Counted from the first letter of the stretch, positions 14,544 to 21,490 are shown. The stretch: DNA of 21,490 nt from JAISGQ01 sp045604155 (GCA_045604155.1 JAZUNN010000080.1:1-21490); one strand, 5' to 3'. Numbers and translations are program-made. Notes: a model not told the origin generated them from the sequence alone.

Positions 14544-15497
14544 TTACTTTCTGTTGAGAGTGATTTCACCCTCGGAACAGAGGAATACTATCTGATCCTT
14601 ATTGACGACCTTTGAATAGCCGACAACATTAATGACGTCGCTGCTCATGGGTACTTTGATGGTAAGATCGGTTCTGCCGTCATCCTCGACAGTGAAAGAA
14701 CCGGAGGTCTTGACCTTTATAATTCCAAGCTTGAAATCAACGTCGGCTTTTCCGTTTTTGTCAATGGAAATGTTGATGGTTTTTATTTTGCTTCCTGCAA
14801 CCTTGAGACCAAGTGCGGAAACATCAGCTTTCCATTTTCCTACAGAGGTATCTCGAATCTGCTGGCCGAGGGGATTCTTAGTTGTAGGTTTTGTGGTAGT
14901 GGTGGTCTTTTTGGTTGTTTTCTTAGTTGTAGATGTTGTTTTTTTAGTTGTAAACATAGTATTAGAAGAAGTGGTCGTAGTTGTTGTGGTGGATGTTGAG
15001 GTGATTTCAGCAGTTGTATCTGTCAGAGTAACATATTCAATATCTGATTCTGTGACGATATCACTTTCAGAAACATCATCGTTCTTATCAGAAATAATTG
15101 AACTGATAAAGCTTTTGCCGTATTCTATGGGATTTTCACCTCGGATAAGGAGTACACCTGAAAGAAGAATTGCAATAATAAGTACAGCAAAAAATATTAT
15201 CAGAACAAAGCGAAGGAAACAGCCTCCGACTTTTTTGCGTTTTGTTTTTTCCATGCTGTCGTAGTACATACTGTACTCCTGCTCAATTTCAGAAGAATTC
15301 TTTCTGTGCTGGCCTATGAATTCTCTTTCCTCGGGAGGTACTTCATCATCCTCAGGTGTTACATCGACAGAGGCTGCGGTCTTGCGGATGAGGTCTTCAT
15401 CGAGAACTGACGAATCACGGATTTTTTGCGGTGCACCGCATTTTGGACAGAAAATATCGCCTTCACGCATTTCTGCGGAACATTTTGTGCAGAACAT
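14544..15497 (-). CDS. Zinc-ribbon membrane protein with Thr-rich linker and G-x-W beta domain
   Basis: 317 residues; ATG with GGAG 8 nt upstream. The zinc ribbon has Cys at 3, 6, 17 and 20. An acidic cytoplasmic segment (about 30-80) and a basic patch (TKRKK) precede a single transmembrane helix (about 94-117). Outside lie an acidic stretch, a Thr/Lys linker (about 161-207) of the kind used in the secreted enzymes at the left edge, and a beta-rich domain starting VGKW (219-222) and ending GEITLNRK. The linker suggests that the outer domain reaches into or across the wall. Second gene of the operon, 12 nt after the upstream stop. I do not recognise a function. Confidence 0.83.
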   Translation of the reverse strand: MFCTKCSAEMREGDIFCPKCGAPQKIRDSSVLDEDLIRKTAASVDVTPEDDEVPPEEREFIGQHRKNSSEIEQEYSMYYDSMEKTKRKKVGGCFLRFVLIIFFAVLIIAILLSGVLLIRGENPIEYGKSFISSIISDKNDDVSESDIVTESDIEYVTLTDTTAEITSTSTTTTTTTSSNTMFTTKKTTSTTKKTTKKTTTTTKPTTKNPLGQQIRDTSVGKWKADVSALGLKVAGSKIKTINISIDKNGKADVDFKLGIIKVKTSGSFTVEDDGRTDLTIKVPMSSDVINVVGYSKVVNKDQIVFLCSEGEITLNRK

Positions 15498-15509
15498 TTT
15501 ATCACTCCG

Positions 15510-16481
15510 TTATTTTGTCTTTTTGAGTACGTACTCGTATGAGGGTGAAATTTTGCTGCTTATGGTAAGATCGTTTTTGGAATCGTCAACGGAATACAGA
15601 ATCTCAACATCAATCTGTTCTCCGTTGAAATTCAAATCAAGATCGGCAGTGCATTCATTGCCGTTTTCATGAAGGGCATATGTGCCTTTTATGTCGTAGC
15701 CTGCAAGGAGTGAATCCTGAGGCTTGATTATTACATCTCCGTCCTTCTCGAATTCCCAAACTGTGTCAACGGAAGAGAAAGGAATACCGGTAATACCAAA
15801 TCGGAGGGGTTCAATTTCACCCTGCCATTTTCCAACAATAAGCGGTGATGAATTCTTTCCTGTTACGAGCAACAGAAGAATAATAAGGAAAACAGTGACT
15901 ATTGCAGCACCTGCAACAGCAATAAGCAAAGGCTTGGGGATGTTTTTCCTTTTATTCAGGCGGTCTGCTTCGTCTATGGACATCTTTACATATACATATC
16001 CCTCGGGAAGTCTTTCAAGTATGACCTTTGAGCCGTCGTTTGCGCTCTGGCTTTCTCTCAGCTGAGCTTTCATACGGTTGTATTCACGTACTGCAGCAGC
16101 CTCGGATGAATCCTTTTCTCTTATTGCAGCAAAAGTAAGAGTCTGATCAAGATCGACTTTTGGCTCTTCATGTATTTCAGGTGCTTTGGGCTGAAATACT
16201 TCTGCAGGAGGAGCAAAGACAGGTGCTTCCGGTGCTTTTTTCTCAACAACAGGTTCGGGCACCGGGATTACTTCAGGCTCAACAAAGGTTTCTGCAGGAG
16301 AGGTTGTTTCAGGGATGAAGTCCGGCTCGGGGATGCGTTCAGCAACAGGCTCAGGAATTTTCTTTACCTGAACACGTGGCGTCGGAGCAGAATAAGAACG
16401 TCTTCCTGTCATATCCGCACCGCACTTGGGGCAGACCGTTTCATTTTTATATGTACGTCGTCCGCACTTGGGACAGATCAT
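15510..16481 (-). CDS. Zinc-ribbon membrane protein with Pro/Glu-rich cytoplasmic linker and G-x-W beta domain
   Basis: 323 residues from ATG 16479-16481, with AAGGTG 8 nt upstream. A GTG three codons earlier is possible but too close to the ribosome site. The zinc ribbon has Cys at 3, 6, 17 and 20. Residues about 35-110 are rich in Pro, Glu and Val (VPEPVVEKKAPEAP), probably disordered. About 115-180 is a mixed segment with LPEGYVYVKMSIDEADRL. A transmembrane helix (about 184-207) leads to an outer domain that begins VGKWQGEI (216-223) and ends YEYVLKKTK. First gene of the operon, behind a good promoter. The shared zinc ribbon and shared G-x-W start argue that it and the next two genes are diverged paralogues. 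Role unknown. Confidence 0.83.
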   Translation of the reverse strand: MICPKCGRRTYKNETVCPKCGADMTGRRSYSAPTPRVQVKKIPEPVAERIPEPDFIPETTSPAETFVEPEVIPVPEPVVEKKAPEAPVFAPPAEVFQPKAPEIHEEPKVDLDQTLTFAAIREKDSSEAAAVREYNRMKAQLRESQSANDGSKVILERLPEGYVYVKMSIDEADRLNKRKNIPKPLLIAVAGAAIVTVFLIILLLLVTGKNSSPLIVGKWQGEIEPLRFGITGIPFSSVDTVWEFEKDGDVIIKPQDSLLAGYDIKGTYALHENGNECTADLDLNFNGEQIDVEILYSVDDSKNDLTISSKISPSYEYVLKKTK

Positions 16482-16512
16482 TGCATTCACACCTTTTCAA
16501 GTGATTTAAAAT

Positions 16513-16541
16513 ATTTTACCACAGATATACAGATTTGTGAA
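16513..16541 (-). promoter_or_regulatory. Promoter of the three-zinc-ribbon/birA operon
   Basis: Read on the - strand: TTCACA (16536-16541), 17-bp spacer, TAAAAT (16513-16518), about 32 bases before the first start codon. Confidence 0.6.
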
Positions 16542-16542
16542 T

Positions 16543-16594
16543 AAAAATATTAAAAATGGAACTGCCGCAATAAAAAATCATGGCAGTTCCATTT
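16543..16594 (-). terminator. Intrinsic terminator of the EIIC-like gene
   Basis: A perfect 13-bp stem (16554-16566 with 16582-16594) around a 15-nt loop. An A-rich stretch at 16543-16556 becomes a U-rich tail on the - strand. It isolates the EIIC-like gene from the downstream operon. Confidence 0.8.
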
Positions 16595-16600
16595 GTTTTA

Positions 16601-17677
16601 TCAGGAAGCAAGCTTCATATCTCCGCTTTTAATAAGATTAAGCTTACGCATACCTTCGGAGAAGAGGAGAGCAAGCAGAGCGGGGAGGAAGAACTCAAGG
16701 AGGAAGATAATTCCAAGGGTTTCCCATGTGCCGCGTCCTGCTGCTGTCATGGTATCAAAAGTCATAATAGGACCGACGAGTCCGGAGGTGCCCATACCTG
16801 CGCCGGTTGCATTGCAGGTGAGCTTGAATACACAGGTGCTGATAGGTCCGATAACAGCACTGGCGAGTGTTGCGGGAATCCAGATAAGAGGACGTCTTAC
16901 TATGTTCTGAATCTGAATCATGGATGTTCCCACACCCTGAGCAATAAGACCGCCGACACCGTTTTCACGGTAGCTTGCAACACCGAATCCGACCATCTGA
17001 GCACAGCATCCGACAACAGCGGCACCTGCTGCATATCCTGTCAGACCAAGTGAGATACCGATTGCGGCGGAACTGATAGGAAGAGTAAGAGCCATACCCA
17101 TGAGAACAGCAACGACGATGCCCATAAGCAAGGGCTGCTGCTCAGTGCCCCAGTTGATAAGCTCGCCTATATATTCCATGAAAGAAGAGATAGGAGGTCC
17201 GAGGAGAAGACCTACAACAGAACCGGTGACAATTCCGGTGAAAGGAGTGACAAGAATATCGAGGGAAGTCTTGCCGGCAACAAGTCTTGATATTTCAATT
17301 GCGGCAAATGCAGCAAGATATGCACCGAGAGGCTCACCGGGACCTTTAAGGGTCATTGCACCATCAATAATAAGTGTACCGTCAAGAATTTTGCTTGCAT
17401 ATGCACCAATCATACCGGAAACACCTGCAACGGTTACAACCATAGGAGATGTTTCCTTGAGCTTGACTGTAACACCTACGCCAATTCCTGCACCGGTTAT
17501 GAATTTGGCAACAGTTGATACTGTAATAATGAAATAGCCGATTTTTGTATCGGCGCCGATAAGAGTACCAATCTGACCGAGAATTGTACCTGCAATAAGT
17601 GTACAGAAAAGACCAAGAGCCATGCCGGAAAGTCCGTCAATGAAAAACCTGTTAAGAAATGATAGTATTCGCTTCAT
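16601..17677 (-). CDS. Stand-alone PTS EIIC-like membrane protein (PTS_EIIC_2 type)
   Basis: 358 residues from ATG 17675-17677, preceded by AAAGGA with 8-nt spacing. An ATG eight codons upstream lacks a ribosome site. The protein is almost wholly hydrophobic with eight or more probable membrane segments and many Gly-rich turns (GAGIGVGVTVKLKE, GPGEPLGAYLAAF, CNATGAGMGTSGLVGP). These resemble the PTS_EIIC_2 family of EIIC-like permeases. No EIIA or EIIB domain or gene is adjacent, so either these come from elsewhere or the protein is not a phosphotransfer permease. Substrate unknown. Monocistronic, with promoter at 17716-17744 and its own terminator. The stop is TGA. Confidence 0.85.
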   Translation of the reverse strand: MKRILSFLNRFFIDGLSGMALGLFCTLIAGTILGQIGTLIGADTKIGYFIITVSTVAKFITGAGIGVGVTVKLKETSPMVVTVAGVSGMIGAYASKILDGTLIIDGAMTLKGPGEPLGAYLAAFAAIEISRLVAGKTSLDILVTPFTGIVTGSVVGLLLGPPISSFMEYIGELINWGTEQQPLLMGIVVAVLMGMALTLPISSAAIGISLGLTGYAAGAAVVGCCAQMVGFGVASYRENGVGGLIAQGVGTSMIQIQNIVRRPLIWIPATLASAVIGPISTCVFKLTCNATGAGMGTSGLVGPIMTFDTMTAAGRGTWETLGIIFLLEFFLPALLALLFSEGMRKLNLIKSGDMKLAS

Positions 17678-17715
17678 GTTGATATCCTTTCTTTTGGGCA
17701 TATTTTACAAGTAAT

Positions 17716-17744
17716 AATATATCTTGTTGTGCAGTTTTTCGCAA
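17716..17744 (-). promoter_or_regulatory. Promoter of the EIIC-like gene
   Basis: Read on the - strand: TTGCGA (17739-17744), 17-bp spacer, TATATT (17716-17721), about 40 bases before the start codon. Confidence 0.5.
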
Positions 17745-17796
17745 TTGTAAAAATATACTAACTTTATCAGTTTAAAGCGAATGTTTTAGAATAAAA

Positions 17797-18687
17797 CTAT
17801 TCAAAAAGAGGTGTCGGATAAATTCCTGCATTGTGAAGTGCAGCTATTTTCTCTTTTACATAGGGCATGTCCTGTGCATATGTTATTCCCATCCATTCGG
17901 ATCTGAGAGGAAGGGTTTTTACCACAATCTGTTTATCTTTGAGCATACTGTCAATCATTACAGGGAGCGGTAATTCTGACTGAAGATCATCTTCGGGAAG
18001 TCTGTTGAAGAAATCTTCAAAATATGGACGTGAATTCTGGGGGAAGGAGGGCATAAGAACCCATACATTCATTGATGTTGGCATATCGGGAGAAAGAATT
18101 ATATTCTTTCCTCTGATAATACCATCTGCCTGTCTGTGAATTTCAGGAGTTTCTGAAATACCTGTAAGGGTGCCGTCGTTGTCAATATGACAGAGCCCTC
18201 GTGTGACAGTTCCGTTTGATGAAAGAGTATTTCCGAGTGGGAAACAGGCAAGTCCGATTTCTGATTCATCCATTGTATCCATAAACTCAGACATACGAAT
18301 GAATGTTTCCTTGCTGTAGAAATCATCTGCATTAATAACAAGAGTAGGATAGTCAATAAATGCTGCAGCGGACATGATTGCATGGGCTGTGCCATAGGGT
18401 TTTATGCGATCTTCCGGTGCATTGAAGAATTCGGGAAGTGTATCCTCTTCCTGTTCTGCAATGATTATGTCATATTTTTCAAACAGTTCACTGTATCGCA
18501 TCTCCACCATTGAACGCATACTGTGACGGATTACGATAATTATTCTGTCAAATCCGCACTCAAGTGCATCATGAATAGAATAATCAAGAAGCGATTCACC
18601 GCAGGGACCGAAAGAGATGAACTGTTTTTCACCACCGAATCTTGAACCAAGACCTGCGGCCATAATAAGTAAAGCTTTATTGCTCAT
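17797..18687 (-). CDS. Nucleotidyltransferase (NTP_transferase family)
   Basis: 296 residues; ATG with GGAGGG upstream. The N-terminal nucleotide-binding signature is AAGLGSRFGG (10-19) with Lys21. G-T-A-H-A (99-103) and the metal-binding N-A-D-D (119-122) follow, in the order typical of sugar-1-phosphate nucleotidyltransferases. The enzyme would join a nucleotide to a phosphorylated sugar or alcohol in the cytoplasm. The specific substrate is not clear: the sequence lacks the full GalU, RmlA or GlmU signatures, and there is no left-handed beta-helix domain, so it is not a GlmU-type acetyltransferase fusion. No glycan-synthesis genes are adjacent. Preceded by an excellent promoter; the stop is TAG. 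No strong terminator is visible after it, only a weak AT-rich hairpin near 17781-17801. Confidence 0.87.
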   Translation of the reverse strand: MSNKALLIMAAGLGSRFGGEKQFISFGPCGESLLDYSIHDALECGFDRIIIVIRHSMRSMVEMRYSELFEKYDIIIAEQEEDTLPEFFNAPEDRIKPYGTAHAIMSAAAFIDYPTLVINADDFYSKETFIRMSEFMDTMDESEIGLACFPLGNTLSSNGTVTRGLCHIDNDGTLTGISETPEIHRQADGIIRGKNIILSPDMPTSMNVWVLMPSFPQNSRPYFEDFFNRLPEDDLQSELPLPVMIDSMLKDKQIVVKTLPLRSEWMGITYAQDMPYVKEKIAALHNAGIYPTPLFE

Positions 18688-18712
18688 GATTTTCCCTCCA
18701 ATACTACATATT

Positions 18713-18741
18713 ATTATAGCAAATACAGTAAATCACGTCAA
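18713..18741 (-). promoter_or_regulatory. Promoter of the nucleotidyltransferase gene
   Basis: Read on the - strand: TTGACG (18736-18741), 17-bp spacer, perfect TATAAT (18713-18718). Confidence 0.75.
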
Positions 18742-18799
18742 TAATTTATCTGAGAGATAAAAATTAACGATTTATTATTAAAATTGATAATAAATCCTG

Positions 18800-18828
18800 T
18801 TGTAATCAAAAAAATGCGGATGTATAAT
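18800..18828 (+). promoter_or_regulatory. Promoter of the AI-2E-family gene
   Basis: TTGTAA (18800-18805), 17-bp spacer, perfect TATAAT (18823-18828). The start codon is about 25 bases from the predicted transcription start. Confidence 0.65.
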
Positions 18829-18859
18829 TATAACAATAATTTGTGTGGGAGATGAGTTT

Positions 18860-20131
18860 TTGAGTAATCCAAAGGTCAGGTTCCTTGTTAACCTTGCGTT
18901 TTATGCAACGATAATCACATTGTTTTTCCTGGCTTTACAGCACGCACTTCCGCTGATAATGCCGTTCTTTGTTGCTTTTATAGTTGCTTCAGTCATTCAG
19001 CCCGTTACAAGATTTCTGAACAAACATATAAAAATACCCAAAAAGCTTTGCTCCGGATTATTAATCCTTCTGTTTTACGGAACAATAGGTGTCGGTATAG
19101 TATTTCTGGGAATCTGGCTTGTAAATGAACTGGTTTCATTTGTTCAGGCGGTTCCGTCGTATCTTGAGGAGCTTGCACAAACGATAGAAGCCTCGTCGGA
19201 TGAAGATATTACAGAGTTCTTTTCAGGACTGCCGAAATGGATTGGAAATCCGTTAAGTGAATTTGTAATTGGTCTGTCAGAAGATGTCCCCGGAAAGCTG
19301 ATTGAATATGCTGCGACTTTAGGAGAAGAAATCAAGATATCCAGTGTATGGAGTGCAGGAACATCCACTATCGGAACTGTTATTGACATTTTACTTGATA
19401 TTCCGGGCATAATCGTTGTGGTTGTTGTTACAATTATTGCAACTTTCTTTATTGGTATGGATTATGATAATCTTACCAATATGGTAATGAGAATGTTCCC
19501 TGCAAGAACGAGACCTACTGTTGAGAAGGTAAAGAAATATGCAGCAGACACCGTAACAGGACTCCTTAAAACATACATCCTGCTTATGACACTGACATTT
19601 GCGGAACTTGCTCTTGGATTCTCAGCAATCAATCTTATAGGAAAGAATTTTGGTATTCACCTTGAATATGTTGTCCCTCTTGCATTGCTTATTGCAATAG
19701 TTGATATACTGCCTGTTCTCGGTGTAGGCGCAGTCCTTATTCCCTGGGCACTGGTTGACTTTATTCTGGGTAAATGGCAGCTCGGCATTATGCTGCTTGT
19801 GCTTTATGTCATAATAATAGTTATCAGAAATTATCTCGAGCCGAAAATTATCGGTACCAAATATGGTATGCATCCACTTATCACACTTGCTGCAATTTAT
19901 GTGGGCGGCAAGCTGTTCGGCGTTATTGGTATTTTTGCACTTCCCATTACCTTCATTATCTGCAAAAGACTTTATGATGTTGGTGCAATCAAAAAACCAT
20001 TTGACGACATTGATGAAGTTTCTAAAGATGATGATTCATCGGAGGATGGGGAACAGGAAGAACTGCCTAAAGCAGAAATCGAGCCTGTGATTGAGGCTGA
20101 TTCTGTGATTGAAACAGTTTCTGCGGAATAA
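18860..20131 (+). CDS. AI-2E/PerM-family membrane transporter
   Basis: 423 residues from TTG 18860, chosen because GGGAG (18847-18851) lies 8 nt upstream. An in-frame GTG at 18845 overlaps that ribosome site. About eight membrane segments are visible in the family pattern: two near the N-terminus, one after KIPKKL, a long loop (FVQAVPSYLEELAQTI), then the C-terminal group with DILPVLGVGAVLIPWAL, LEPKIIGTKYGMHP and YVGGKLFGVIGIFALP. The family includes quorum-signal exporters and Na+/H+ or solute exporters such as YtvI. Function cannot be assigned within it. An acidic cytoplasmic tail of about 45 residues (from about 380) is longer than needed for the fold. Single gene, divergent from the nucleotidyltransferase. 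Confidence 0.9.
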   Translation: MSNPKVRFLVNLAFYATIITLFFLALQHALPLIMPFFVAFIVASVIQPVTRFLNKHIKIPKKLCSGLLILLFYGTIGVGIVFLGIWLVNELVSFVQAVPSYLEELAQTIEASSDEDITEFFSGLPKWIGNPLSEFVIGLSEDVPGKLIEYAATLGEEIKISSVWSAGTSTIGTVIDILLDIPGIIVVVVVTIIATFFIGMDYDNLTNMVMRMFPARTRPTVEKVKKYAADTVTGLLKTYILLMTLTFAELALGFSAINLIGKNFGIHLEYVVPLALLIAIVDILPVLGVGAVLIPWALVDFILGKWQLGIMLLVLYVIIIVIRNYLEPKIIGTKYGMHPLITLAAIYVGGKLFGVIGIFALPITFIICKRLYDVGAIKKPFDDIDEVSKDDDSSEDGEQEELPKAEIEPVIEADSVIETVSAE

Positions 20132-20134
20132 AAC

Positions 20135-20165
20135 AAAAAAGCTCCGGATTATCCGGAGCTTTTTT
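20135..20165. terminator. Bidirectional intrinsic terminator
   Basis: An 8-bp GC-rich stem (20141-20148 with 20152-20159) with a TTA loop, extended by A6 before and T6 after. It lies directly after the AI-2E-family stop. Confidence 0.88.
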
Positions 20166-20168
20166 CAT

Positions 20169-20211
20169 CGAAGGGATTCGACGCAAAGCTAACCCATGGG
20201 GTTCGAATCCC
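20169..20211. repeat. tRNA T-arm-like fragments next to tRNA-Arg
   Basis: CGAAGGGATTCGA at 20169-20181 is a direct copy of 20279-20291 in the tRNA-Arg gene. GGGGTTCGAATCCC at 20198-20211 is an inverted copy of 20283-20296, the T-arm of the same tRNA. No anticodon or D-arm accompanies them, so these are fragments, not a gene. They may be scars of integration or tRNA duplication. Confidence 0.55.
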
Positions 20212-20221
20212 TGGTCTTGTC

Positions 20222-20264
20222 AGAAAAAAGACAGGAGCACACATTCTGACGAAGTGCACTCCTG
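20222..20264 (-). terminator. Intrinsic terminator of tRNA-Arg
   Basis: An 11-bp stem (20232-20242 with 20254-20264; two adjacent G-U pairs as RNA) around an 11-nt loop, then TCTTTTTT on the - strand (20223-20230). It follows 5 nt after the encoded CCA end. Confidence 0.8.
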
Positions 20265-20269
20265 CTTTT

Positions 20270-20346
20270 TGGCCCGCCCGAAGGGATTCGAACCCCCGAT
20301 CTTCAGAATCGGAATCTGCTGCGTTATCCAGCTGCGCCACGGGCGG
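20270..20346 (-). tRNA. tRNA-Arg (anticodon CCG)
   Basis: 77 nt on the - strand. The acceptor stem CCGCCCG pairs fully with CGGGCGG, the discriminator is G, and the CCA end is encoded (20272-20270). The D-arm has AGCTGGATA. The anticodon loop TTCCGAT gives anticodon CCG, reading CGG, with T33 and A37 in place. The T-arm is GGGGG-TTCGAAT-CCCTT. The outer anticodon-stem pair is a G-A mismatch and one D-stem pair is C-A, both tolerable. It lies downstream of rplQ on the same strand. I see no clear promoter of its own, so it may be read through from rplQ. Confidence 0.92.
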
Positions 20347-20350
20347 ATAT

Positions 20351-20383
20351 TAAAGGGACAGTCGATTTCTCGCTGTCCCTTTA
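20351..20383 (-). terminator. Hairpin after rplQ
   Basis: An 11-bp stem (20351-20361 with 20373-20383) with a short T-run (TTTAATAT) on the - strand. The weak tail suggests partial termination, which would let transcripts reach tRNA-Arg. Confidence 0.6.
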
Positions 20384-20398
20384 GCTTTAAAAATATTA

Positions 20399-20740
20399 TC
20401 AGATAAGCTCGATAATTGCCATCTCTGCTGCGTCACCACGACGAGGACCGATCTTTGTGATACGAGTGTATCCGCCGTTTCTGTCCTTGTACTTGGGAGC
20501 GATCTCTGCAAAAAGCTTTGTTGCTACATCCTCTTTTGTTACGAAGGACATAACAAGACGCTTGTTGTGGAGGCTATTCTCCTTAGCGATGGTGATCATC
20601 TTCTCTGCCATGGAGGAAACCTCCTTAGCACGAGTGACAGTTGTCTCTATCTTACCGTTTTCGAAAAGGAAGGTTACCATTGCTCTGAGCATTGCTGTTC
20701 TGTGAGCTGTAGCTCTTCCGAGTTTTCTTGTACCGGGCAT
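20399..20740 (-). CDS. rplQ: Large ribosomal subunit protein bL17
   Basis: 113 residues from ATG 20738-20740, with AAAGGAG 8 nt upstream. A GTG three codons earlier is less likely. The N-terminus MPGTRKLGRATAHRTAMLRA is the standard bL17 start, and the C-terminal NGGYTRITKIGPRRGDAAEMAIIEL is diagnostic. Length is normal for the family. bL17 lies near the exit tunnel of the 50S subunit. It follows rpoA by 33 nt, the conserved order at the end of the alpha operon in most bacteria. Confidence 0.97.
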   Translation of the reverse strand: MPGTRKLGRATAHRTAMLRAMVTFLFENGKIETTVTRAKEVSSMAEKMITIAKENSLHNKRLVMSFVTKEDVATKLFAEIAPKYKDRNGGYTRITKIGPRRGDAAEMAIIELI

Positions 20741-20773
20741 TTCATTCACTCCTTTGTCATTTATAAAAAGGGA

Positions 20774-21490
20774 TTAGTCGTCCTCGCTGCGAAGACTGAA
20801 TCCGAGGCTGGAAATCTTCTGAATAACTTCTTCGAGAGACTTTCTGCCTAAGTTACGAACCTTCATCATTTCCTCTTCGGACATACCGATGAGATCCTCA
20901 ACGGTATGGATGTTAGCACGCTTTAAGCAGTTGAAGGAACGAACGGAAAGGTCCAGCTCCTCGATCTGCATCTCGAGAACCTTCTCCTTGCTACTGTCCT
21001 CTTTCACAACCATGATCTCCTGTGAGCCTCTGTCAGAGAGGTCAACGAAGAGGTTAAGGTGCTCGGTGAGAACCTTTGCTGCAAGGGATACAGCCTCCTG
21101 TGCGTTAATAACGCCGTTTGTCCATACATCAAGAGTCAGCTAATCGTAGTCGGTAATCTGACCAACACGGGTGTTGTCAACTGTGTAGTTGACCTTGAGT
21201 ACGGGTGTATAAATGGAGTCAACCGGAAGGACACCGATTACATTGTTGCCTGCAAGAGCCTTGTTCTTCTCTGCAGGAATGTAGCCTCTGCCTCTGTCCA
21301 GTGTAATTTCCATGTTGAGTTTTGCGTCTTCACCCAGAGTTGCGATGTGAAGATCGGGAGTGAGGATCTCAACCTCGCTGTCACACTTGATCATATCAGC
21401 TGTAACTGCGCAGGGGCCCTCAGCAGCAATCTCTACGACCTTGGGGCCGTTGCTGTGAAGCTTTGCTACCAGGCTCTTCATATTGAGAAC
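20774..21490 (-). CDS. rpoA: RNA polymerase alpha subunit, 3' part, interrupted by an in-frame TAG
   Basis: The frame is open from the window edge (V-L-N-M-K-S-L-V-A-K-L) to TAA at 20774-20776, apart from one TAG at 21140-21142. Upstream of it is the alpha N-terminal domain (KLHSNGPKVVEIAAEGP, NPDLHIATL-like TPDLHIATL, RGRGYIPAEKN, YTVDNTRVGQITDYD). Downstream, in the same frame, come the rest of that domain (LTLDVWTNGVINAQEA, KVLTEHLNLFVDL) and the C-terminal domain (IEELDLSVRSFNCLKRANI, DLIGMSEEEM, LGRKSLEEV). Homologues have Lys at the TAG position (T-D-x-D-K-L), so AAG to TAG is the simplest change. A truncated product would lack the last dimerisation helix and the promoter-contacting domain. 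As rpoA is essential, a sequence error is the leading explanation. Confidence 0.93.

Noticed and set aside
15724..17537. Several + strand frames of 105-157 codons (15724-16065, 16170-16544, 16580-17053, 17100-17537)
   Set aside because: All are complements of the - strand zinc-ribbon and EIIC-like genes, with Arg/Cys- or Thr/Pro-rich shadow composition and no ribosome sites.
17781..17801. Terminator after the nucleotidyltransferase
   Set aside because: Only a short AT-rich hairpin with a bulge and a 3-nt loop overlapping the stop codon; too weak to annotate.
20149..20340. 63-codon reading frame on the - strand across the tRNA-Arg region
   Set aside because: It reads through the tRNA, its terminator and the T-arm fragments; the translation is an artefact of tRNA sequence.
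20774..21013. Separate gene encoding a free alpha C-terminal domain
   Set aside because: It is in the same frame as the upstream part, with conserved sequence across the TAG; the internal ATG has AGGAG only 3 nt away, too close for a normal start.

Overview
The window reads as a chromosomal segment from a low-to-moderate-GC Gram-positive anaerobe, most likely a Ruminococcus-like member of the Oscillospiraceae (Clostridia). The reasons are strong GGAGG-type ribosome sites, sigma-A-type promoters with 17-bp spacers, Thr-rich linkers joining domains of surface enzymes, a cell-wall hydrolase repertoire, and the rpoA-rplQ order at the right edge. The genus is inference; ribosomal-protein or RpoA phylogeny would settle it.

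Layout. Positions 1-4906 hold envelope enzymes: the 3' part of a secreted multidomain lysozyme (SH3, Thr linker, SH3, Ig-like, GH24), a convergent serine beta-lactamase-fold hydrolase, and a divergent secreted NlpC/P60 peptidase with two peptidoglycan-binding domains. Positions 5042-8118 hold quinolinate synthase (nadA), an XRE regulator with a degenerate LexA-like C-terminus, and a coupled pair of a rhodanese lipoprotein and a metallo-beta-lactamase-fold hydrolase. Positions 8153-10260 hold a DegV-type fatty-acid-binding protein and a membrane-anchored alpha/beta hydrolase with Cys at the nucleophile position, followed by an unusually long hairpin.

Positions 10348-16594 are the most distinctive part. 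Four membrane proteins each start with a zinc ribbon whose cysteines fall at residues 3, 6, 17 and 20, followed by one transmembrane helix and an extracytoplasmic beta-rich domain. One is paired with a cardiolipin synthase on the + strand. Three form a tight - strand operon that ends in a biotin-protein ligase lacking a DNA-binding domain. They resemble the TcaA-type zinc-ribbon/TM architecture of Firmicutes, but I cannot assign a function.

Positions 16601-20131 hold a stand-alone PTS EIIC-like membrane protein, a nucleotidyltransferase and an AI-2E/PerM-family transporter. Positions 20132-20398 hold a terminator, tRNA-T-arm-like fragments and a complete tRNA-Arg(CCG). The right edge carries rplQ and the 3' part of rpoA. 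rpoA has an in-frame TAG where a conserved lysine is expected, which points to a sequence error or something unusual in an essential gene.

Most transcription units are short, and convergent pairs share intrinsic terminators. No CRISPR array, insertion sequence or phage module is visible. No gap between genes exceeds 300 bases.
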